Source: Colletes latitarsis (taxonomy: Eukaryota > Arthropoda > Insecta > Hymenoptera > Colletidae). Taken from it: DNA of 64,000 nt. The notes beneath the pieces were generated by a model, which was given only the letters and a program-made list of their open reading frames with translations, did no database searches and was not told where the DNA came from. Positions within the stretch are counted from its first letter, which is position 1, and the number at the start of each line of letters is the position of its first letter. The translations under genes were made by a program, and so were the position numbers. Shown piece by piece: positions 24,401 to 31,768 of the stretch. The stretch lies in NCBI RefSeq assembly GCF_051014445.1, contig NC_135134.1, forward strand, positions 24,741,672 to 24,805,671. Direction: 5' to 3'.

Positions 24401-25870
24401 ATGGCGATAGCGGAAGAATTGTCGCGGTCTGACCTTGAGGATCAACTCACGGAATTAACCGAAGAGTTCGACCGTCTCAGAACGCTGACCACAAACTTGA
24501 AAAAGATGGGCAGAGCGAAGTACTCAGAGAAACTTCTTGAGGAAAAACTCAACTACGCCAGACAATTATGGCGGGACACCCGCGCCCTGTATACAAGCGT
24601 GCGTAGGATGGTTCCCGCCGCGAAAAGACAAGCCTACGCGCTGTTTAAGCCGGGCTACCTCCTCGGTGTGGAAAACGAATTCCAGGAATTCCAGAATTAT
24701 GTTACCACCGAAATGGACCGAATCGCCGCTGAGTCTAAACCAGCGGCACCGGAAGTCCAACAAATGAGCATGCCGATCGAGCTCCCGAAGCAACGATTGC
24801 CCAAATTCGGAGGAGATCCTCGAGAATGGGAACATTTCGAGGATCTATTCACTTCCGGGGTAGTCAATAATGCATCTTTATCTGATGTACAGAAACTGTA
24901 TCATCTGAATGCGTGCTTAGAGGGACCAGCTCTCGTGACGATTTCGCCGTTCGAGATCGTCGGACGTAATTTCCCGGAAGCATGGAAAAAGCTGAAAGAA
25001 AAATACGGCCTTCCACGTCTGGTCACGGGAAAGCTGCTTGATAAGCTCCTGTTTATGGACCCGATTGATCTGAACGATCTGGCCAGTATGCAGCAGATAA
25101 CTGTGGATTGCACAGAAACTCTTGCTGCCCTCCGAAAAAGAGGAACCGCCGAGCAGCTGTTAGACTGGCTGCTCGCGCACTGGGCGAAACACCATTTCAC
25201 CCCGAAATTAGAGCTGGAATGGCAGAGGGCGTTGAACCTTACGACAGAATATCCTACGTTCGAAGACGTAAGGAAGTTCATCGAAAACCATTCGCTCGCT
25301 CTTCTCGCGATGAACGAAGATCGTCGAGAGGAAGCCCTAGCACCTGCAACCAGGGACAGTACACGTAACCGTGGCACCGCTCGGGACACGAGCTCTGTCT
25401 CAGAAAAGGTGCGCAGCCATAACGTTGTGAGGGAAAACGACTCGGCTGCAGAGCCACAAGAGCGGTACCCCAACGACGAAGTACAGGCAACCCCCGTTTC
25501 GGAGGAAACGTGCGGGTTCTGCTCTGGACCGCACGAGTTATCGAAATGCGATAACTTCTTGGTATTGCCTGCTCAAATGCGCTGCCAATACATAAAGAAC
25601 CGCCGGGGGTGCATACTATGCTTGGGCACAACCCACACGGTGCAGCGGTGTCAGAGCCTCAATGTCTGTAAAAAGTGCAGCGGGAGGCACCATCCCTTGC
25701 TACATTTTGAGCAAACCTGGGAAGCTCGCGACCAGAAACCGTTACCGAATAACGAGTACGACAATCGTGAAGAATGGCGTTCGAATGCCTCACGACGTCG
25801 GCCTGCCAAATTCAGGTCAAAGGCCAAAAACTCGACTTCGAGTGCTGATGTGAACCACGCCTCAACGTAA
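24401..25870 (+). CDS. gag: BEL/Pao Gag polyprotein (DUF1759 capsid region and zinc knuckles)
   Basis: 489 residues. The start ATG has A at -3 and G at +4, and it is the first ATG of the long open frame. Residues 5-110 are charged and probably helical. Residues about 125-285 match the DUF1759 type of BEL/Pao Gag, opening with LPKQRLPKFGGDPREWEHF. This region corresponds to the particle-forming domain. A basic, Ser/Thr-rich linker follows. The C-terminal part has three zinc-knuckle-like groups: C371-C374-H378-C383, C404-C407-H412-C417 and C423-C426 with H430/H435. These are expected to bind RNA. The tail is basic. In BEL/Pao elements gag and pol usually form one polyprotein, but here a stop at 25868-25870 ends Gag before protease-like sequence that continues in the same frame. 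The intact frame, despite ruined pol, suggests selection on Gag or very recent descent. Family assignment is firm; activity is unknown. Confidence 0.92.
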   Translation: MAIAEELSRSDLEDQLTELTEEFDRLRTLTTNLKKMGRAKYSEKLLEEKLNYARQLWRDTRALYTSVRRMVPAAKRQAYALFKPGYLLGVENEFQEFQNYVTTEMDRIAAESKPAAPEVQQMSMPIELPKQRLPKFGGDPREWEHFEDLFTSGVVNNASLSDVQKLYHLNACLEGPALVTISPFEIVGRNFPEAWKKLKEKYGLPRLVTGKLLDKLLFMDPIDLNDLASMQQITVDCTETLAALRKRGTAEQLLDWLLAHWAKHHFTPKLELEWQRALNLTTEYPTFEDVRKFIENHSLALLAMNEDRREEALAPATRDSTRNRGTARDTSSVSEKVRSHNVVRENDSAAEPQERYPNDEVQATPVSEETCGFCSGPHELSKCDNFLVLPAQMRCQYIKNRRGCILCLGTTHTVQRCQSLNVCKKCSGRHHPLLHFEQTWEARDQKPLPNNEYDNREEWRSNASRRRPAKFRSKAKNSTSSADVNHAST

Positions 25871-26250
25871 CACGGTATCGTGTTCAGTACAGTTGTACCG
25901 AGGACAGTGCCATCGGCCACAGCCTAAGTACGAGTGTTCGGTAAAACGAGTGCGATGTAAATCTCACACTGATCAGAATATTGAAATTCTGATCGACACG
26001 GTTGCATAGGTCCAAATTATTCGACCAAGATTTCGTCGAATAAAGCACGAGGGTTTCATAGCGCCAGACACTGCTTCGGATGGGTGATCACCGGTCCGAG
26101 AAATGCAGCGGGCGAAACCCGGGTAACCATAAGAACGCTGCAAGGCACCGTTCTCGAATCGCTGGATCAAGCGATTCGAAGGTTCGGAGAAACTGAAAAA
26201 TCTCCTCGACCTCGGTGCGTACCACAACGGTGGAGGAAGACGACATACGC
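25871..26250 (+). pseudogene. Decayed 5' pol remnant (protease start and pre-RT segment)
   Basis: Directly after the Gag stop, in the same frame, the translation reads HGIVFSTVVPRTVPSATA, a stop at 25925-25927, then VRVFGKTSAM and a stop at 25958. This resembles the beginning of the BEL/Pao protease domain. In another frame, 25989-26006 reads LIDTVA, like an aspartic protease active-site motif whose glycine is replaced by valine, followed by a stop. At 26157-26205 the frame opening at 26084 gives LDQAIRRFGETEKSPR, similar to the conserved segment just before reverse transcriptase, in which the residue after F is normally W. Frameshifts and stops rule out a working enzyme. Resemblances are by eye and moderate. 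Confidence 0.55.
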
Positions 26251-26254
26251 TTCC

Positions 26255-26268
26255 AAAAAAAAAAAAAA
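26255..26268 (+). repeat. A14 homopolymer at an internal junction
   Basis: Fourteen A residues separate the 5' pol remnant from a segment copied from the LTR. The tract may mark a template switch involving a polyadenylated transcript, or may be simple slippage. Confidence 0.6.
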
Positions 26269-26284
26269 TCCGTTGCACTGGAAC

Positions 26285-26387
26285 AACGGGGCGGTTTAAA
26301 GTCCGGCTGCCTCTTAATTACCCGAGACCGGAGAACTCTCCGCTCTCTTAAGGCTGCGGAGGAAGCTGGATACGAACCCCGACCACG
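26285..26387 (+). repeat. LTR-derived segment inside the element
   Basis: About 100 bp resembling 23709-23815 of the LTR. Over an ~80 bp core only two substitutions and a 2-base deletion were found, while the flanks diverge quickly. The core holds the predicted stem-loop: 26307-26310 pairs with 26356-26359, then CTTAA with TTAAG, and an inner CGGAG/CTCCG stem. The copy is in the same orientation as the LTR. Confidence 0.85.
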
Positions 26388-26780
26388 AGGGTGAATAATC
26401 TAAGTTTCTCACGGAAAATGAGTCCGTAGATCATATGACTCGAATCGAGGCCATTGATCAAACCAGACTCTACATCCCGCGATTCGTTTGGTGGTATAAA
26501 AATAACCGGTAAAATCGGGAAAATCAACCTGAAACACATCCTCGGCGATTTACGTCTAAAAGCGAGAAAATGCAGACACAATGCTGCAAGATCGCAGCGA
26601 GTTAAACTCGTCGCGAACGCCGCTTATAGGACTGATCGAGGATTATGCGTCTCTCACACCGTACCACTTATGATCGGAAGTCCAAATAATGTACTTCCAG
26701 TGGAAACTGAAAATCCTTTCGCGGTTTAAGCGATTGAGAAAAAATTCAGAACTTCCACGAGCAACTCTGAAAACAATTGC
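26388..26780 (+). other. Non-coding internal stretch, little recognisable
   Basis: No long open frame with a known domain. One short piece, 26453-26491, translates to IDQTRLYIPRFVW. This weakly resembles the segment between reverse transcriptase and RNase H of BEL/Pao pol, where an IPR motif is common. It may be another pol scrap, but the evidence is thin. Frames of 60-91 codons here on both strands look accidental. Confidence 0.4.
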
Positions 26781-27017
26781 ATGCGCGAGTGACTCACGTA
26801 GCTCCAGAATTGGTACAAGTGGCATACCACACGAATGCAGTTTAAATCAAAGGAATTGGTTTTGATACACAACCCTCTTCTCCCCCCGAATCATTGGGAA
26901 ACGGGAAGTAACGAGGAACGATTCCTGGGCAAAAACAGGCATGTGCATGTAACTCAAGTACGCACAGCCACTTATACACGATCAATTACAAAGTTGTGTA
27001 TAACTGCCCGTCGATGA
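26781..27017 (+). pseudogene. Decayed 3' pol remnant (integrase C-terminal tail, DUF5641-like)
   Basis: The plus-strand frame containing 26835 carries LQNWYKW at 26802-26822, preceded by two stops (26790-26792 and 26799-26801). It then reads ELVLIHNPLLPPNHW and, near its end, VTQVRTATYTRSITKLC. These are the two hallmark stretches of the DUF5641 domain that closes BEL/Pao pol: a G/E-LVLI...LPP..W block, then a VRTA-T...KLC block. The part between the blocks does not fit the family pattern, and the integrase catalytic core is absent upstream. The remnant shows that the ancestor had a full pol and that the middle was deleted. It is not a gene today. Confidence 0.65.
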
Positions 27018-27394
27018 GTCAACATCGACATGAGCCGTCGAAGCCGCAGACGGGATAGAAAAAGTCCCGAATTCCGCGGTACCAGACACAGGAAGGCGAG
27101 AACTACCGTTTGAACATAAAAACGGCGTTGATTCTTACATACCCTGTGTCTTTAATTTGCTGTACTTGATAATAAGTACGGTCTCGCCGACCAAACGCGC
27201 CTGTATTAAACCAGGCCCCCATGAAGGAGGTGATCCTCACCCCAGCACAGATTGCAGGGCAGACTGACCTTCTCGCGGCGATAATGCAAGTACCTTAATT
27301 TTCATAATTAAGTACATGCCAACTTTTCTCGACGGTGACTAATCGCGACGTGACAACGAATTAACGCTCCTCCTAATTATTGCACGGACCGTGC
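27018..27394 (+). other. 3' untranslated internal region
   Basis: About 380 bp between the pol remnant and the polypurine tract, without a credible gene. It contains a hairpin at 27290-27315 (TTAATT and AATTAA around TTCAT, extended by GTAC ends with one unpaired C). A 17 bp palindrome at 27380-27396 (TTGCACGG, A, CCGTGCAA) runs into the polypurine tract. Confidence 0.6.
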
Positions 27395-27407
27395 AAGGGG
27401 GGCGGTG
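27395..27407 (+). promoter_or_regulatory. Polypurine tract before the 3' LTR
   Basis: AAGGGGGGCGG followed by TG lies directly before the LTR start TGTTTAAAT. It is the expected RNase H-resistant primer for plus-strand DNA. A single C interrupts the purine run. Confidence 0.75.
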
Positions 27408-28576
27408 TGTTTAAATATCGCATTAATTCGAGGTATTTGAACATAACATAAAATTCGTTAAACAGTGTTGATTTCGAGGTACGTAACCGACCAGAGGACT
27501 CTCGGTCGCGGCGTCCGTTACGCGACACAATATAGACTAGAAAAACCATAATTTTCGGGTTTTTTCTGAAAGTCACGCGATCGACCAAGTAACGTACGAG
27601 TTCGAACAATTAGTTCAACGTACGAGTACAGAGAAAAGGTACGTTTACAAGTTAGAAAAAGACGGACGAAAGACACGGCGACAGCGCCGCGTGTCGGAGG
27701 ATTCCCCCTCTCACGCGTAACTGTTGGCAGCTCGTGCTCGTCCGTCACTCTTAATCAGGATCCTGCCTTGAGCACATCGGTAAACGATCACGCTCCGCAG
27801 AATTCCCAAAATCTCCGAATCGCTTCGAGTTATTCGAGCTTTCGTTGAGGAAACATTTTGTGACACATCGGCTGATTCTATCGCAGATTCGAATAGTTCG
27901 AGTTATTCGAACTTTCGTTAAGCGGACAAGCGACGTATAGCCGTAGCTTTACTGGTTAGATTGCGTAAGCAAATTCATACCAGTAACCTACGTGTAATTC
28001 CGTTTGTCGAATCAGCTAGTTAATCGATTCGGTCGTGAGTATGACCCGGTTAAAAGACTGCGGGAAACTCGTTGATATCATCGAGTTCCCGAATTTTCCA
28101 CGTATTGCTGCAAACAGCGGTCGTGCGAGAGGCATCGAGATTAAAACTCGATCCTCCCTTGATTTTTCGAACGGTCTTGCTCCCACCTATAGGGGCCTTC
28201 GTGGCGTGTATACCCTGAGTGGACTTGCCGTCTTCCAGTCGGAGCTTGGGACGAGTTATTCCAAGCCCAGCTTCCGGCGACCTGCTAGAGCGCTGTTCAC
28301 TGACCGCCAGTCCTGTACGGCTACTGTGCGTAGAACGCGACTCACAAAGCGCCGTGGTGTGATAGTCTCAACGTAAGTCGTCAAATACGCCGTTGAAAGA
28401 CTGCACCACACTGTGTTCCGTACGCACATACGAAGACGGTAAGGGACCGAGGACTGGGTGACGGTTGGAGCCTTACAACCTCCCTCTATTCACCCTCTCC
28501 TGCGACAATCAAGAGTTGCAGTCGTCAAAGTAATGAGATTAAATCTCACTAGATAACGGGACGTTTTTAAATTCGG

Positions 28577-28631
28577 CCGCCTCTTAATTACCCGAGACCG
28601 GAGAAAACTCTCCGCTCTCTTAAGGCTGCGG
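28577..28631 (+). other. Predicted RNA stem-loop in the 3' LTR
   Basis: Identical to the stem-loop at 23732-23786 of the 5' LTR. Depending on the true transcription start, it lies in U3, so the 3' LTR copy would be the transcribed one. Confidence 0.55.
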
Positions 28632-28825
28632 AGGAAGCTGGATACAAACCCCGATCTCGTAACAATAACAGAGCGATTCCCGATTTAAAGGGAACGCTCA
28701 CATATACAGTCCACTTGCTTAGCTGCGTATCGCGGCGGCTGAGATTCCCGCTCCTGAGTGCGACAAGCACAAACCAGGAGCGTGCAGAAAAGAGTAAGAC
28801 ACACAACGTGACTAACGTTGTCAGG

Positions 28826-28832
28826 TATTTAA
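28826..28832 (+). promoter_or_regulatory. TATA-like box in the 3' LTR
   Basis: TATTTAA, the counterpart of 23981-23987. If active, it could drive transcription outward into the right satellite array. Confidence 0.25.
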
Positions 28833-28984
28833 CGCCTAAATTCGTCTCTCTCTTTCTATTCCATAACAGCGCGACGCGAGCCATCAGACCGATCGACGCG
28901 AGGGTTTTTCTAGACGTCAGCCAGACGTCTGAGTTTTTTTCCCAATTTCTTCTATCGTCTGTATTTAAGAGTCAAATTTAACGA

Positions 28985-29026
28985 AATAAACGGCTTAGTC
29001 GCATAAGGCGATCAAGCGAAAATAAA
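28985..29026 (+). promoter_or_regulatory. Poly(A) signals in the 3' LTR
   Basis: AATAAA at 28985-28990 and again at 29021-29026, about 90-135 bp before the LTR end. They are the likely signals for ending the element transcript, with cleavage probably in the following T/G-rich stretch. Confidence 0.45.
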
Positions 29027-29119
29027 ATTATAATTGTACCGCTTATTTTCCGTCTGTTCTTTCCCTCGAGATCCGGACCCCCGTTAGGCGAGGTATTTTC
29101 AAACCTCCTCCCCCTAACA

Positions 29120-29124
29120 ATGAG
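29120..29124 (+). repeat. Target site duplication, right (ATGAG)
   Basis: A direct repeat of 22557-22561, continuing into AAATATGCG, the normal satellite sequence that follows ATGAG in uninterrupted monomers. Confidence 0.95.
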
Positions 29125-30064
29125 AAATATGCGAAAGTATGAGCCTGATGTGGGCAAATCCTAGACCTAACCCAAACCTATCATGCGTTATCCTCTAAAA
29201 TATTTATCAAGACCTGGTTTATTTGAATGTTTCAGTGTGGTACCACATTACTACGTGATCCAAACCTGAAAAAACCCAGGATCCGTTCAACAAGTATGTG
29301 AAAAACGCGAATGTATGAGTCTGATGAGGGCAAATCCCAGACCTATCCCAGACCTAACTTGCGTTGTCCTCTAAGATATTGATGGAAACCAGGTTTAATT
29401 GACTGTTTCAGTGTTGTACTTCATTACTACGAGATGCAATCCAGAAAAAGCCCAGGATCTAGCCATCAAGTATGAGAAATATGCGAAAGTATGAGCCTGA
29501 CGAGAGCAAATCCTAGACCTAACCCAGACCTAACATGCGTTATCCTCTAAAATATTTATCAAGACCAGGTTTAATTGATTGTTTTAGTGTGGTCCCACAT
29601 TACTACGTGATCCAAACCAGAAAAAACCCAGGATCCGTTCAACACGTATGTGAAGAATGCGAAAGAATGAGTCTGATGAGTGAAAATCCCAGGCCTTACC
29701 TAGACCTAACATGCGTTATCCTCAAGAATATTGATCGAAACCTGGTTTAATCGACTGTTTCAGTGTGGTACCACATTACTATGTGATCCAAACAAGAAAA
29801 TAGCCCAGGATCTATCCGTGAAGTATCAGAAATAAGCGAAAGTATGAGCCTGATGAGGGCAAATCCTAGACCTAACCCAGACCTAGCATGCGTTATCCTC
29901 AAGAATATTGATCGAAACCTGGTTTAATCGACTGTTTCAGTGTGGTACCACATTACTATGTGATCCAAACAAGAAAATAGCCCAGGATCTATCCGTGAAG
30001 TATCAGAAATATGCGAAAGTATGAGCCTAATGAGGGCAAATCCTAGACCTAACCCAGACCTAAC

Positions 30065-31297
30065 ATGCGTTATCCTCAAAAATATATATCAAGACCAGGT
30101 TTAACTGAATGTTTCAGTGTGGTACCACATTACTACGTGAACCAAACCAGAAAAAACCCAGGATCTGTTAAACAAGTCTGTGAAGTGTGCGAAAGTATGA
30201 GCCTGATGAGGGCGAATCCCAGACCTATCCCAGACCTAACTTGCGTTATCCTCTAAAATATTGATCGAAACAAGGTTTAATTGACTGTTTCAGCGTGGTA
30301 CCACATTACTACGTGATACAATCCAGAAACAGCCCAGGATCTAGCCATGAAGTATGAGAAATATGCGAAAGTATGAGCCTGACGTGGGCAAATCCTAGAC
30401 CTAACCCAAACCTAACATGCGTTATCCTCTAAAATATTTATCAAGACCTGGTTTATTTGAATGTTTCAGTGTGGTACCACATTACTACGTGATCCAAACC
30501 TGAAAAAACCCAGGATCCGTTCAACAAGTATGTGAAAAACGCGAACGTATGAGTCTGATGAGGGCAAATCCCAGACCTATCCCAGACCTAACTTGCGTTG
30601 TCCTCTAAGATATTGATGGAAACCAGGTTTAATTGACTGTTTCAGTGTTGTACTTCATTACTACGAGATGCAATCCAGAAAAAGCCCAGGATCTAGCCAT
30701 CAAGTATGAGAAATATGCGAAAGTATGAGCCTGACGAGAGCAAATCCTAGACCTAACCCAGACCTAACATGCGTTATCCTCTAAAATATTTATCAAGACC
30801 AGGTTTAATTGATTGTTTCAGTGTGGTCCACATTACTACGTGATCCAAACCAGAAAAAACCCAGGATCCGTTCAACACGTATGTGAAGAATGCGAAAGAA
30901 TGAGTCTGATGAGTGAAAATCCCAGGCCTTACCTAGACCTAACATGCGTTATCCTCAAGAATATTGATCGAAACCTGGTTTAATCGACTGTTTCAGTGTG
31001 GTACCCCATTACTATGTGATCCAAACAAGAAAATAGCCCAGGATCTATCCGTGAAGTATCAGAAATAAGCGAAAGTATGAACCTGATGAGGGCAAATCCT
31101 AGACCTAACCCAGACCTAGCATGCGTTATCCTCAAGAATATTGATCGAAACCTGGTTTAATCGACTGTTTCAGTGTGGTACCACATTACTATGTGATCCA
31201 AACAAGAAAATAGCCCAGGATCTATCCGTGAAGTATCAGAAATATGCGAAAGTATGAGCCTAATGAGGGCAAATCCTAGACCTAACCCAGACCTAAC
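30065..31297 (+). repeat. 7-monomer higher-order repeat, copy 2 (empty site)
   Basis: The 1233 bp unit directly downstream of the interrupted copy. At the position equivalent to the insertion (around 30357) it reads GAAGTATGAGAAATATGCG without interruption. It shows the pre-insertion site and confirms ATGAG as a duplicated target. Confidence 0.87.
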
Positions 31298-31768
31298 ATG
31301 CGTTATCCTCAAAAATATATATCAAGACCAGGTTTAACTGAATGTTTCAGTGTGGTACCACATTACTACGTGAACCAAACCAGAAAAAACCCAGGATCTG
31401 TTAAACAAGTCTGTGAAGTGTGCGAAAGTATGAGCCTGATGAGGGCGAATCCCAGACCTATCCCAGACCTAACTTGCGTTATCCTCTAAAATATTGATCG
31501 AAACAAGGTTTAATTGACTGTTTCAGCGTGGTACCACATTACTACGTGATACAATCCAGAAACAGCCCAGGATCTAGCCATGAAGTATGAGAAATATGCG
31601 AAAGTATGAGCCTGATGTGGGCAAATCCTAGACCTAACCCAAACCTAACATGCGTTATCCTCTAAAATATTTATCAAGACCTGGTTTATTTGAATGTTTC
31701 AGTGTGGTACCACATTACTACGTGATCCAAACCTGAAAAAACCCAGGATCCGTTCAACAAGTATGTGA
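31298..31768 (+). repeat. 7-monomer higher-order repeat, copy 3, truncated
   Basis: The first ~470 bp match the start of the 7-monomer unit. At about 31768 the sequence switches to a block resembling 21690-22450 (marker AGTCTCGTGAGCG), so this copy is chimeric. This is consistent with unequal exchange within the array. Confidence 0.7.

Larger units (their letters stand above)
22562..29119 (+). mobile_element. BEL/Pao LTR retrotransposon, gag-only non-autonomous derivative
   Basis: A complete 6558 bp insertion with 5 bp target duplications and TG...CA long terminal repeats of 1713 and 1712 bp. It has a tRNA-Tyr-type primer-binding site, an intact gag frame, pol remnants and a polypurine tract. 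The LTRs differ at four bases plus one T-run length change, so the insertion is recent. The internal region is only 3133 bp. Full-length BEL/Pao elements need roughly 5 kb of pol alone (family knowledge). The remaining pol-like pieces resemble the protease start, the segment before reverse transcriptase, and the integrase C-terminal tail. Reverse transcriptase, RNase H and the integrase core are missing. Movement therefore probably depended on proteins of a related autonomous element (inference). Confidence 0.93.
27408..29119 (+). repeat. 3' long terminal repeat
   Basis: 1712 bp, with the same TG start and CTAACA end as the 5' LTR and 99.7% or better agreement by direct comparison (four substitutions and one 1-bp gap). 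It ends exactly at the ATGAG duplication, so the element is full length at both ends. Confidence 0.96.
22268..30064 (+). repeat. 7-monomer higher-order repeat, copy 1, split by the retrotransposon
   Basis: Removing the element and one ATGAG leaves 1234 bp here, matching the 1233 bp units that follow from 30065. Rare markers on both sides agree. On the left is the CAAAAATATATATC monomer. On the right are GTGGGCAAATCC, the AAACCTGAAAAAACCC monomer and TACTACGAGATGC. The element therefore landed in an already amplified HOR. Confidence 0.85.

Noticed and set aside
24901..25473. 190-codon minus-strand frame opposite gag
   Set aside because: It is a shadow of the gag coding frame. Its composition (Ser/Arg/Phe-rich) fits a reverse reading.
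26352..26386. Possible tRNA-derived B-box (GGTTCGTATCC on the minus strand) suggesting a SINE
   Set aside because: One core position is wrong, the LTR copies have a further mismatch, and no A-box or SINE tail was seen. The segment is better explained as LTR-derived.
26835..27017. Treating the 60-codon frame as a functional small gene
   Set aside because: Its two conserved stretches match the tail of BEL/Pao pol, upstream stops cut the frame, and its middle does not fit the family. It is a remnant.
27224..27236. AAGGAGGTGATCC, identical to the complement of the bacterial 16S rRNA 3' end
   Set aside because: Only 13 bases match and the neighbouring sequence does not continue into rRNA. Taken as chance.
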